A stretch of 45,035 bases of DNA, taken from Candidatus Firestoneibacteriota bacterium (GTDB lineage Bacteria; Oederibacteriota; D2-FULL-39-29). Below, in pieces: positions 34,598 to 42,142 of the stretch. Where the stretch lies: the NCBI GenBank assembly GCA_903891415.1, contig CAITEH010000083.1, forward strand, positions 1 through 45,035. The letters are read 5' to 3'. A program made the position numbers and the translations under genes. Every line of letters starts with the position of its first letter. Position 1 is the stretch's first letter. The notes under the pieces were generated by a model. It was given only the letters and a program-made list of their open reading frames with translations. It was not told where the DNA came from and ran no database searches.

Positions 34598-34705
34598 CTA
34601 CTGTTCCAGCTCTTTATCATTATCCGCCGGCCTTAAAACTTTCTTTTCGGCCGGCTTTTCTTCATGCTTTTCTTTTTTTTCTGCTCTGCTGACGGGCCTG
34701 TCCAT
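34598..34705 (-). CDS. Small ORF, 35 codons, charged peptide
   Basis: The ATG lies 3 nt after the glnN stop and the TAG stop lies 3 nt before the P1 hairpin of the attenuator. The predicted peptide begins MDRPVSRAEKK, is dominated by Lys and Glu, and ends RPADNDKELEQ. The end is shared with the small ORF at 41210-41302 (RPAETDRELE). The ribosome site is weak, but tight spacing to glnN would allow coupling. It has no recognisable family. It could be a small protein acting on PII, Amt or glutamine synthetase, or a leader peptide. Confidence 0.6.
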   Translation of the reverse strand: MDRPVSRAEKKEKHEEKPAEKKVLRPADNDKELEQ

Positions 34706-34708
34706 AAT

Positions 34709-36811
34709 TTACAGCCTTAAAAGCAGTTCCTGATACTTGGCCATCGGCCAGAGATCGTTAGCAACAATGGTTTCGGCAAAATCCACGGCTTTGCGCAGGG
34801 CAAGCAGGCCTTCCGCGCCTTCTTCCGCACAGGAAGCGGCTTTCTTATGCAGATCCTGCATTTTTTCAAGTTTTTCCTGATAAGCTTCAAATTTAGCAAG
34901 ATTCTCTCTGATATCTGAATAGGCGGCTTCTATTTCTTTTACTTCCGCCGAAAGGACCTTGGAACTTATCCCGGCAGTTTTAACCGAGTTGGCCGTCTCA
35001 GCCGTCTTTCTCATATGTTTCGCAACAGAGGGAAGAATAAGGGTCTTCGCAATGTTTTTTGCGGCTTTAAACTCGATATCTTTTATTTTCACATAAGTCT
35101 CGAGCTTAACCTCTATCTTTGAGTGCAATTCTCTCTCCGAAAGGACCTTAAACTCTTCAAACATTTTTATCACATCTTTAGCCATAAAGAATTTTAAAGC
35201 TTCCGGAGTATTCTTAGCGTTAGGAAGCCCTCTCTTTGCGGCTTCTTTGTGCCACTCTTCCGAATAATTGTTTCCTTCAAATCTGACCCGTTTGGTCTCC
35301 TTCAATATATCTTTGAGCACGATTATCGCATTAGCCCTTACATCACCTTTCATTTTAGAGAGGCGTTCATAGAGCTCTTTATAGCCATAAGCCGCTATAA
35401 GATTAAATACCGTTGCCGCTTCAGCGCAATTCTGGGAAGAACCCACCGCGCGGAATTCGAACTTGTTACCGGTAAAAGCTACGGGTGAAGTCCTGTTCCT
35501 GTCGGAAGTATCTTTTGCCACTTTGGGGAGATTCTGAACTCCAAGGTTAATATGCGCGAGCTGTTTTTCTGTGGGTTTCGCGCTTATCCCTTCTATTTCG
35601 TTAAAGATCGCATCCAGGTATTCACCGAGATATACCGACATGATAGCCGGAGGTGCTTCGTTTGCCCCGAGGCGGTGGTCATTACCCGCGTCCGCGACAG
35701 CGGCCCTGAGAATGCCGCCAAACTTATTTATCCCATAAAGTATCGCGCCGATGGTTATCAGGAAGTTAAGATTCTTCAAGGGTGACTTGGACGGTTCAAG
35801 ATAATTGATTCCGGTTTCATCGCCCAGAGACCAGTTTAAATGTTTACCGGAACCATTAACGCCGGCCATCGGTTTTTCATGCAGGCAGGCGACCAGGCCG
35901 TGTTTTTCCGCGACCTTGTGCATAATGTCCATAAGTTTCAGATTATTATCTATCCCCAGATTGGATTCGTTATAAAGGGGCGCTATCTCAAACTGATTGG
36001 GGGCTACTTCATTGTGCCTGGTTTTGGCAGGAACACCTCTTCTATAGAGTTCGATATCCAATTCCTCCATGAAGTTAAGCACCTTGCTTTTGATGGAACC
36101 AAAATAATGGTCTTCCATTTGCTGGCCCTTTGCCGGCATGGCGCCAAAAAGCGTCCTGTTGCAGATGAAAAGATCCGGCCGGGTATTCCAGAGTTCTTTG
36201 TTAAAGAGAAAATATTCCTGTTCCGGGCCGACGTAGACCTTAATTCTTTTTGAAGTTCTATTGCCGAGTAATCTTTGAAGTTTAATCGCCTCTTCGGTCA
36301 AAGCACGCTGGGAACGAAGAAGCGGCGCTTTAAGGTCGAGTACCTCGCCCGTCCAGGAAAGAAAGACGGAAGGAATGACCAGGGTCTTTGCCTGTTCTGA
36401 AACTATAAGGAACGCAGGCGAGGTCGGATCCCAGGCCGTGTACCCTCTTGCTTCAAAAGTGGATCTTATCCCGCCTGAAGGAAAAGAGGAAGCGTCCGGT
36501 TCGGATTGGATAAGCTGGGAGGCGGACAATCTTTCTATCATCTCTCCGTCTTCACCGTAAGAAAGGAACGCATCGTGCTTTTCGGCGGTGCCGCCTCTTT
36601 GAGGCTGGAACCAGTGAGTAAAATGGGTCGCGCCGTTTTCCATGGCCCATTCTTTCATGGCATGGGCTACATCAGCGGCTATCTCCTGATCTAGGGCTTT
36701 GTTTTCTTCGATAGTCTCCATTAATTTTTTATAGATCTCTTTGCTGAGTTTTGCCTTCATCACTTTTTTGCTGAACGTAAGTTCTCCAAAAATTTCGCTT
36801 GCCTTGATCAT
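34709..36811 (-). CDS. glnN: Type III glutamine synthetase GlnN
   Basis: The enzyme joins ammonia and glutamate using ATP. The start MIKASEIFGEL at 36811 has aggaggcat immediately upstream; a longer frame runs through the promoter and has no ribosome site. The 700-residue product is the large GSIII type. Motifs include THFTHWFQP, VYVGPEQEYFLFN, RHNEVAPNQFEIAP, GVNGSGKHLNWS, NDHRLGANEAPPAI and NKFEFRAVGSSQN. The C-terminal part is helical. It is the first gene of a unit that continues into the small ORF and amtB2-glnK2. Its leader starts with hairpins that may be an ANTAR site. Confidence 0.97.
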   Translation of the reverse strand: MIKASEIFGELTFSKKVMKAKLSKEIYKKLMETIEENKALDQEIAADVAHAMKEWAMENGATHFTHWFQPQRGGTAEKHDAFLSYGEDGEMIERLSASQLIQSEPDASSFPSGGIRSTFEARGYTAWDPTSPAFLIVSEQAKTLVIPSVFLSWTGEVLDLKAPLLRSQRALTEEAIKLQRLLGNRTSKRIKVYVGPEQEYFLFNKELWNTRPDLFICNRTLFGAMPAKGQQMEDHYFGSIKSKVLNFMEELDIELYRRGVPAKTRHNEVAPNQFEIAPLYNESNLGIDNNLKLMDIMHKVAEKHGLVACLHEKPMAGVNGSGKHLNWSLGDETGINYLEPSKSPLKNLNFLITIGAILYGINKFGGILRAAVADAGNDHRLGANEAPPAIMSVYLGEYLDAIFNEIEGISAKPTEKQLAHINLGVQNLPKVAKDTSDRNRTSPVAFTGNKFEFRAVGSSQNCAEAATVFNLIAAYGYKELYERLSKMKGDVRANAIIVLKDILKETKRVRFEGNNYSEEWHKEAAKRGLPNAKNTPEALKFFMAKDVIKMFEEFKVLSERELHSKIEVKLETYVKIKDIEFKAAKNIAKTLILPSVAKHMRKTAETANSVKTAGISSKVLSAEVKEIEAAYSDIRENLAKFEAYQEKLEKMQDLHKKAASCAEEGAEGLLALRKAVDFAETIVANDLWPMAKYQELLLRL

Positions 36812-36866
36812 AATGCCTCCTGTTGAAATATTTTTTAAGCCTCGTCGCTTTTGGATTTTGCTATTG

Positions 36867-36921
36867 GTCGGTGTCTTTTTGCCCGTTCTCGCGGTAAAAC
36901 CTTCAGTGGTTTTTAAGACTG
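36867..36921 (-). promoter_or_regulatory. Structured start of the glnN leader RNA
   Basis: Just after the likely start of transcription there is an AAAACC-ACTGAA-GGTTTT hairpin (36896-36913, hexaloop A1/G4), 1 nt, then a weak CCG-CGAGAA-CGG hairpin (36883-36894). GTCTT and AAGAC can close both as a three-way junction. No terminator follows. The hexaloops suggest an ANTAR-like site without the terminator, but the second hairpin has only 3 bp. Confidence 0.45.
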
Positions 36922-36925
36922 TCAG

Positions 36926-36954
36926 ATTATAACAAACATTCAATGTGCTGTCAA
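36926..36954 (-). promoter_or_regulatory. Consensus sigma-70 promoter of glnN
   Basis: Perfect TTGACA, 17 nt, perfect TATAAT on the minus strand, about 115 nt upstream of the glnN start. Such a strong promoter suggests that control is exerted after initiation. No sigma-54 element was seen. Confidence 0.92.
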
Positions 36955-37169
36955 GATAAAAAAGACCAAATTACAGGAAATATGAGTATTTTGCTCTATA
37001 TTTTCATATTAATTGAAAAATATGCATAAAAATTATCCAATTTTACATGCAAATCCCTTGTTTCGTTTCCATAAACATAACATTTTTCACGAAATTTGCC
37101 TGTTAATGTATACTGTTTTTCTTTATTCTTTTATCTGTCTTTTATGTTTTTATTTCCCAATTACAGTAA
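36955..37169. other. AT-rich intergenic region without recognised gene
   Basis: About 215 nt of AT-rich sequence between the glnN promoter and the URO-D family stop codon. Short runs such as TTTTCATATTAATTGAAAAA look palindromic, but neither an intrinsic terminator for the URO-D gene nor a credible ORF was found. Confidence 0.5.
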
Positions 37170-38237
37170 TTAGTATTTTCCCAGTTCTTTTCCCAGTCTG
37201 ACGAATTCTTTGAATTGTGCCAGGGTTACGGACTCCGGGACAGAGTGGTCGGTAGAAATCATATACCCGCCGTTCTTTTTACAGGCGGGGATAACTCTTT
37301 TCATCTCCGCCCACATCTTTTCGGGATGATTAAAAAGTATGGCGCTTAAACCTCCGTGCATTCCGATCTCAGCTCCAAATTGTTTTTTGATCTCCACCGG
37401 GTCCATTCCGGATTGGACCTCCAGCGGATTGAGCATCCCGATACCGATGTCAATGAACTCCGGAATGAACGGCAGGATATTTCCGCAGGAATGAAGCCTG
37501 GCTTTTACGCCTTTTGCTTTTGCCCAGTCACAGGCTCTTTTGTGGGTCGGTTTTAAGACATTCCGGTACATGTCCACGGAGAAGAATTGTTTCTGCTTAT
37601 AGCCCATATCGTCATACCACATGATCTCGTCAAATTCATAGCCGGCCTCCCAGACCATCTGGAAAAGCGCGATGTGCATATCAAGATAGGTATTGAACAT
37701 ATCCATTATCCATTCCGGTTCTTCAATAAGCGCCATGAGCACCCGCTCGGTGCCGACCGCATGCGAGTGCGTGACATCAAAACCGAACCAGAATCCGGCG
37801 GTTATCCAGCGGCCTTCCTCTTTCCATTGTTTATAGTTCTTCTTAAGATATTCCCAATCTATCCGGTCTTTCGCCGGGATCATTCTTTCTTTCATTTTTT
37901 TCCAGGCCTCAAAGCTGGTTGCCGTATAGTCAATGTACTCGGGAACGCCCCCGTGTTCTTTCCAGTTCTTAAGTGTGGCTCCCCAGGCAGAGGTGGTGAT
38001 TATATATTCGGCCGTTTCTTCCAGGACTTTTTCCGGCAGCCTGGGGCTGTTATCCGCGCCTATATGCGCGAACTTGTCCAGTTCCAGATAATCGTGATAG
38101 GATACGCCTTCGGGCAGGCCTTCTTTATGCCATCTTTTTATTGTTGAGGCCCAGACACTGTCAGTTATCGGAACCCTGTCCGCCTCTTTATGCGCGTACA
38201 TCCTGGTCATTCTTTCCCGCGTGGTCATTTCTTTCAT
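37170..38237 (-). CDS. Uroporphyrinogen decarboxylase (URO-D) superfamily protein
   Basis: The 355-residue TIM-barrel protein is a distant URO-D family member. It shares the N-terminal TTRERMTRMYAHKEADRVP pattern and a later HSCGNILPFIPEFIDIG segment with His and Cys suitable for zinc, as in MtaA/MtbA-like corrinoid methyltransferases. It lacks the typical HemE N-terminal motif, so haem synthesis is unlikely. Members of this group are numerous in Planctomycetes-, Lentisphaerae- and candidate-phylum genomes, with unknown substrates. An aaaggagc site precedes the start. It has its own promoter and interrupts the nitrogen gene block; no link to nitrogen is evident. Confidence 0.85.
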   Translation of the reverse strand: MKEMTTRERMTRMYAHKEADRVPITDSVWASTIKRWHKEGLPEGVSYHDYLELDKFAHIGADNSPRLPEKVLEETAEYIITTSAWGATLKNWKEHGGVPEYIDYTATSFEAWKKMKERMIPAKDRIDWEYLKKNYKQWKEEGRWITAGFWFGFDVTHSHAVGTERVLMALIEEPEWIMDMFNTYLDMHIALFQMVWEAGYEFDEIMWYDDMGYKQKQFFSVDMYRNVLKPTHKRACDWAKAKGVKARLHSCGNILPFIPEFIDIGIGMLNPLEVQSGMDPVEIKKQFGAEIGMHGGLSAILFNHPEKMWAEMKRVIPACKKNGGYMISTDHSVPESVTLAQFKEFVRLGKELGKY

Positions 38238-38280
38238 ATTTTTTCAATGCTCCTTTTAATTTGAGCTATAACATAATGCA

Positions 38281-38309
38281 TATATACTCTTTTTAAGCAG
38301 ACTTTTCAA
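38281..38309 (-). promoter_or_regulatory. Candidate promoter of the URO-D family gene
   Basis: TTGAAA, 17 nt, TATATA on the minus strand, 43 nt upstream of the start codon and just after the terminator of the preceding operon. Confidence 0.6.
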
Positions 38310-38326
38310 TATATTAGGGCAAGTTC

Positions 38327-38367
38327 CTAAAAAAACGAAAGGGAACGTTTTACCTGTTCCCTTTCGT
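38327..38367 (-). terminator. Terminator of the porin-amtB3-glnK3 operon
   Basis: On the minus strand ACGAAAGGGAAC and GTTCCCTTTCGT form a 12-bp perfect stem followed by TTTTTTAGG. It lies about 47 nt after the glnK3 stop. Confidence 0.9.
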
Positions 38368-38413
38368 TCACTCTAAAAATCATCTACTTTATTAATTATC
38401 TGCTCATCATTTG

Positions 38414-38752
38414 TTAAAGGGCGCTTTCTCCCCGTTCGTCGGTCCTTATCCTTACAACATCTTCAACATTGGACACGAATATTTTTCCGTCCCCTATCTC
38501 CCCGGTAAAAGCGGAGTCTCTTATCTCTTTCAACACGGCTTTAATATCTTTGTCCTTAATAACCGCTTCTATCTTCAATTTTGGCAGAAAAGTCAGCTTG
38601 TACTCCTGGCCCCTCCACTGCTGCGTTAAACCCTTTTGTTTGCCGTGCCCTTGTATTTCCGTTATCATGAGCCCGGGATATCCGTTCCTTTCAAGTACGC
38701 TGCAAACTGCTTCCATTTTTGTAGGTCTGATAACTATTTCTATTTTTTTCAT
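38414..38752 (-). CDS. glnK: PII signal-transduction protein GlnK3
   Basis: The 112-residue PII protein is only distantly related to GlnK1/2. Its T-loop reads GHGKQKGLTQQWRGQEY: the uridylylation position 51 is Tyr, while position 46 is Trp. It could therefore be modified by a GlnD-type enzyme, unlike GlnK1 and GlnK2, although no glnD lies in the window. The C-terminal GKIFVSNVEDVVRIRT signature is intact. It follows amtB3 by 45 nt and is the last gene before a strong terminator. Confidence 0.95.
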   Translation of the reverse strand: MKKIEIVIRPTKMEAVCSVLERNGYPGLMITEIQGHGKQKGLTQQWRGQEYKLTFLPKLKIEAVIKDKDIKAVLKEIRDSAFTGEIGDGKIFVSNVEDVVRIRTDERGESAL

Positions 38753-38797
38753 TCTGTTAACCCTCCGTTTATGCCAGGCCTTGAACCGGCTTTAGTT

Positions 38798-40357
38798 TTA
38801 TTTTGATAATGGGGTTTCTGAGTTTTTATCCATTTTTATTCCGGAATAAGCAACGACCCCCATTTCCGGGACGTCAAGCCCCTCTATTTCATTTATCGGC
38901 TGCGTACGGTTACCCACAAAAACATCTATCAGTTTAAATATTACTATGGAAAATAAACCTACATATATAAAGTTAGAGGCTATGCCTATGCATTGAGCGA
39001 GCAGCTGGGAAGGGTCGCCGTAAAGAAGGCCCTTTACTGTTCCTGCTACTCCATTCCAGCCGTCTCCATATGAACCGTCAGCAAAGATCCCGAGAGCAAG
39101 GCAGCCAAACGCACCGTTTACGCCATGCACAGAAATGGCCCCGACAGGGTCATCCAGTTTTAGTTTTCCTTCTACAAAGTAAACAGACTCAACAACCAGG
39201 ACACCGGCTATTAAACCTATGATACACGCGCTTACAGAGCTGACAAACGCGCAAGGCGCGGTAATAGCAACCAACCCCGCCAGCATACCGTTTGCCATCA
39301 TGCTGGGATCGGGTTTTTTGGTTCTAAAAAACCACATCCAAAGAGTTGAAGCCATCGCGCCCGTTGCGGAAGCCAGCATCGTATTTACGGCGACCACGCT
39401 GATCCTGAGATCAGTACCTGCAAGAGTTGACCCGGCGTTAAAACCAAACCAGCCAAAAGCCAGAATGAAGGTACCGATAATTGCCATTGGAATATTATGT
39501 CCGGGCATCGCGTTTGCGCTTCCGTCCTTATTAAATTTTCCAAGACGCGGGCCGACAATCCACGCTCCGACCAGCGCAATAACACCGCCTGTCAAATGTA
39601 CCACTGAAGACCCCGCGAAATCAACATGTCCGTGGCCAAGTTTGAAGTTTTGGCCAAGCATTGAAAGCCAGCCGCCGCCCCATACCCAGTTGCCATAAAC
39701 GGGATAAATTACCATGCCTACGAGCAGTCCATAAAGACAGAAAGATGAAAATTTCCAGCGCTCTGCCAGTGCTCCGGTAGGAATAGTCGCCGTGGTATCC
39801 ATGAACACCATCTGGAATAAGAACATCGCGAATACGCCGATATCATAAGAGCTGGGCCCGGTAAGAAAAAAACCTTTTAAGCCGAAGAGCCCAAAACTTT
39901 TACCAAAAAGACTGATCGTAAATTCGTGGTTAAGCCCTCCAAAACCACCCAGGGTGGCCAGAGGGCCTACTCCGCCGAACATCAAGGCAAAACCGCAGAT
40001 GTAAAAACCCAGCATTCCAAGCGGATACACCAGAAAGTTCATAGCCATAGTATGGCCCGCGTTCTTCGCGCGGGTAAGGCCCGTTTCAACCATAGCAAAA
40101 CCGGGCTGCATGAACATTACCAGAAAGCCGCAAAGAAGGGTCCAGATCATATTTATTGAGATCTTGTTATGCCCGGCAACAGCCGCGACTTCTTCAATCG
40201 TAGGTTTTCCCGCTGCCGCGGCAGGAACATCCTGAATGGTGCCTGTCAAAGTCCCGGAAGAGTCAGCAACCGCAGGGGCGGCAACGGCAAAGCTGGAGAA
40301 AAAAACCGCCGAAAGCACCAGCGCCAGCATCGCAAACAACAGTATTTTATATTTCAT
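38798..40357 (-). CDS. amtB: Ammonium transporter AmtB3 with signal-peptide extension
   Basis: The 519-residue Amt protein differs from AmtB1/2 by an N-terminal extension of about 65 residues with a signal peptide (ending FAVAAPAVA) and an Ala-rich linker. The first pore helix begins near residue 70. Pore histidines lie in VVHLTGG and VHGVNGA, and NAGSTLAGT is conserved. The tail EGLDVPEMGVVAYSG fits PII docking. A strong ggaggaacact ribosome site precedes the ATG. It belongs to the longer Amt type often found with Tyr51-containing GlnK proteins. Confidence 0.96.
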   Translation of the reverse strand: MKYKILLFAMLALVLSAVFFSSFAVAAPAVADSSGTLTGTIQDVPAAAAGKPTIEEVAAVAGHNKISINMIWTLLCGFLVMFMQPGFAMVETGLTRAKNAGHTMAMNFLVYPLGMLGFYICGFALMFGGVGPLATLGGFGGLNHEFTISLFGKSFGLFGLKGFFLTGPSSYDIGVFAMFLFQMVFMDTTATIPTGALAERWKFSSFCLYGLLVGMVIYPVYGNWVWGGGWLSMLGQNFKLGHGHVDFAGSSVVHLTGGVIALVGAWIVGPRLGKFNKDGSANAMPGHNIPMAIIGTFILAFGWFGFNAGSTLAGTDLRISVVAVNTMLASATGAMASTLWMWFFRTKKPDPSMMANGMLAGLVAITAPCAFVSSVSACIIGLIAGVLVVESVYFVEGKLKLDDPVGAISVHGVNGAFGCLALGIFADGSYGDGWNGVAGTVKGLLYGDPSQLLAQCIGIASNFIYVGLFSIVIFKLIDVFVGNRTQPINEIEGLDVPEMGVVAYSGIKMDKNSETPLSK

Positions 40358-40481
40358 AGTGTTCCTCCTTTTTTATTACCCGCCGGCACCTTCAAGTTAT
40401 TATGAGTATGCTCTCCTGCGCCGGTCTTTTTGATAATGCCTCCTTCAGAACAAATTACTCCTGAGCTTTAACCCCTGATAG

Positions 40482-41177
40482 TTACAAATTAATATCAAGC
40501 TGCGTGGTAAAGGTGTTGTTAGCATTAACTTTGTTGTTATTAAATATCACATAACCAAAAATAATGCTTGTTGCGGGAGTAAAAGCATACGAACCGCCTA
40601 AACTTAAAGACCCATATGAGCTCATTCCCGAGGCATAATCAACGCAGACCCAGACTTTCTCGCTGAGCGCTTTGTCCCAGGACGCAATAAATCCGGTATT
40701 GGCAGCGGCTCCGGTTTCTGTCACCAGTAATTTATCATTGCCGGAATAATAGCCGAAAGAAATCCTTCCTATCGGATCGAAGGTTTTTGCTAGCACAGCA
40801 TAGATTATATTATAGTCGGTAACATTCACTTGTGTTCCGGCATTAAATATCCCGGCTGCGATAGCAGGAACAGCTCCGGCCTCAGGTAGCCCGAATTTCA
40901 GATTAAGAAAAAACGGATTAGCAGCCGGATCCACAACATCAATACCTATTTCAAGTTCTTTCATTAAACCATAAGTAAGGCCGATGTCGGTACCGAACGC
41001 ATAAGGTTTAACCGCATTACTTTCTATAGAAAAATAGTTATCTATCCCGAGATGAAAGGTTCCCGCGCCCTGGATATCCGTTGAGGGATTCCAGATCTGC
41101 GTTGAGGGTGTCGCAAAAACAAAGACACCGGTAACCAGGACTGCCAGCAGTATTTTTGAAAGATCGGTTATTTTCAT
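40482..41177 (-). CDS. Predicted outer-membrane beta-barrel (porin-like) protein
   Basis: The start MKITDLSKILL at 41177 has aaaaggagaaaaat upstream and begins a signal peptide ending near FATPSTQ. The roughly 231-residue mature sequence alternates polar and aromatic residues in short strands (YFSIESNAVKPYAFGTDIGLTYGL, GRISFGYYSGN, ATSIIFGYVIF), as in small outer-membrane barrels. It ends with Leu rather than Phe. Its place directly before amtB3-glnK3 suggests it lets ammonium or a nitrogen source through the outer membrane. No named family is recognised. Confidence 0.72.
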   Translation of the reverse strand: MKITDLSKILLAVLVTGVFVFATPSTQIWNPSTDIQGAGTFHLGIDNYFSIESNAVKPYAFGTDIGLTYGLMKELEIGIDVVDPAANPFFLNLKFGLPEAGAVPAIAAGIFNAGTQVNVTDYNIIYAVLAKTFDPIGRISFGYYSGNDKLLVTETGAAANTGFIASWDKALSEKVWVCVDYASGMSSYGSLSLGGSYAFTPATSIIFGYVIFNNNKVNANNTFTTQLDINL

Positions 41178-41209
41178 ATTTTTCTCCTTTTTTAAATTTG
41201 TTTGGAACT

Positions 41210-41302
41210 TCATTCCAGCTCCCTGTCTGTTTCCGCAGGCCTTTCCGCTACTTTGCCGGTAAGCTTTTCTGAAATTTCCTTTGCATCTTTTTCATCAGTC
41301 AT
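41210..41302 (-). CDS. Small ORF, 30 codons, charged peptide
   Basis: The ATG at 41302 has an excellent gggaggagaag ribosome site, so translation is likely. The peptide begins MTDEKDAKEISEK and ends KVAERPAETDRELE, matching the end of the small ORF at 34598-34705 (KVLRPADNDKELEQ). Both are rich in Lys and Glu, predicted helical or disordered, and each lies just 5' of an Amt-PII unit. A longer in-frame ORF up to 41425 exists but would begin inside the upstream terminator. No known family is recognised. Confidence 0.7.
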   Translation of the reverse strand: MTDEKDAKEISEKLTGKVAERPAETDRELE

Positions 41303-41374
41303 CTTCTCCTCCCGTGCGGCTTTGCGCGTTTCACCGGGATATGCTCCGGCGCCTTCGCCTGAAGATCTTTGTAA

Positions 41375-41429
41375 TAAAAAAGGCATTTCTCTTTTTTGAG
41401 AAACGCCTTTGTGTGCCCACTTCAATGTG
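41375..41429 (-). promoter_or_regulatory. Candidate attenuator before the porin-amtB3-glnK3 operon
   Basis: On the minus strand there is a short CAC-ATTGAA-GTG hairpin (41418-41429, hexaloop A1/G4). Then comes a weak GGGCAC-ACAAAG-GCGTTT hairpin (41401-41418), whose 3' strand is part of the next stem. A clear terminator follows: AGGCGTTTCTC-AAAAAA-GAGAAATGCCT (41381-41408) plus TTTTTT. The terminator is certain. The ANTAR reading is weaker because the second hairpin lacks G4 and has a mismatch. Confidence 0.55.
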
Positions 41430-41471
41430 CCTATACTACTACAAGTACTTTTTTGGCTCTTCCGGTAACCT

Positions 41472-41978
41472 TTATTTTATTAAATATTTTTTTGTTCTTT
41501 CCGCTATCTTTTTTCTCGTCTTTATGACCATTGGATGAGAAACTCCCGTTTTTCCGGCTATTTCCCTGACGGTATAGCCTTCGGATAATAATAAAAACAC
41601 CTTTTTCTCTTTTTCATCCAGTAAAGCTGCTAGTTCCTGCATAAAAACCCTGTTTTCCGGCAGGGTTTCTTCTTTTGCAACAAAAAATTCCTTATCCCTG
41701 CTGTTATTACCGGTTTTTTTATCATAAATACTGATATTCCTGCTTTTCAATTCCATATTCCTTAAATAATTTCTAAGGTAATAATAACAGCCCTGAAGAA
41801 GGTAACTGTCATTTTTTCCTAGAAACGTGTTTAAATTATATTCTTTCCATAAATATAGAACGGCCTCCTGAAACAGGTCATCATGGTCAACATAGGCATA
41901 TTTGCCGTTTAGTTTATATGCAATTCCCTTGATACCGGCAGATATTTTCTTTACTCTTTCAGGGAAACCAGTTTCCAT
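41472..41978 (-). CDS. Small sigma-70 family (ECF-like) factor
   Basis: The 168-residue protein has a region-2-like part (VDHDDLFQEAVLYLWKEYN and SYLLQGCYYYLRNYLRN, about residues 30-85). It also has a region-4-like helix-turn-helix at the C-terminus (LDEKEKKVFLLLSEGYTVREIAGKTGVSHPMV, about 115-150). Regions 1 and 3 are absent, as in ECF-type factors. A good aaaggaaggt site precedes the ATG. No anti-sigma gene is adjacent. Its leader holds two terminators, and its own transcript would run into the porin-amtB3 leader. Target promoters are unknown. Confidence 0.8.
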   Translation of the reverse strand: METGFPERVKKISAGIKGIAYKLNGKYAYVDHDDLFQEAVLYLWKEYNLNTFLGKNDSYLLQGCYYYLRNYLRNMELKSRNISIYDKKTGNNSRDKEFFVAKEETLPENRVFMQELAALLDEKEKKVFLLLSEGYTVREIAGKTGVSHPMVIKTRKKIAERTKKYLIK

Positions 41979-42007
41979 ATTTACCTTCCTTTCGATATCA
42001 ACATCTC

Positions 42008-42080
42008 AAAAAAAAACGTCCAAAGACATTTTTGTCCCCGGACGTCAAAGTCTCCGCCTATTTACGGGTTCGATCCCGCA
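42008..42080 (-). promoter_or_regulatory. Second attenuator in the sigma-factor leader
   Basis: On the minus strand TGCGGG-ATCGAA-CCCGTA (42063-42080) is a hairpin with a hexaloop A1/G4. Eighteen nt further is the start of a 13-bp terminator, ACGTCC...GGACGT (42016-42045), with an AAAA loop and an eight-T tail. A possible P2, GAC-TTTGAC-GTC, overlaps the terminator 5' arm as in the amtB leaders, but its loop begins with T. P1 and the terminator are clear; P2 is weak. Confidence 0.6.
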
Positions 42081-42094
42081 AACAAGCTATTAAC

Positions 42095-42142
42095 AAAAAA
42101 ACCTTTTGAATGCATCTTTCTCATTCAAAAGGCCCCAATGCC
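42095..42142 (-). terminator. First terminator in the sigma-factor leader
   Basis: On the minus strand CCTTTTGAATG and CATTCAAAAGG form an 11-bp stem followed by TTTTTTT. It lies only about 20 nt downstream of the predicted transcription start of the sigma gene. It is overlapped at its 5' edge by GGC-ATTGGG-GCC (42131-42142, hexaloop A1/G4). It may also end the ANTAR gene transcript. Confidence 0.75.

Noticed and set aside
37170..38237. hemE, haem biosynthesis
   Set aside because: The typical HemE N-terminal motif is absent and the sequence resembles the broad URO-D/MtaA-like group.
41400..41471. Sigma-54 promoter before the porin-amtB3 operon or before glnN/amtB
   Set aside because: No GG-N10-GC arrangement was found; a perfect sigma-70 promoter explains glnN.
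42063..42080. T-arm-like sequence GGTTCGATCCC on the plus strand, suggesting a tRNA
   Set aside because: No acceptor stem, anticodon arm or D-arm can be built around it; on the minus strand it is a leader hairpin with a hexaloop.
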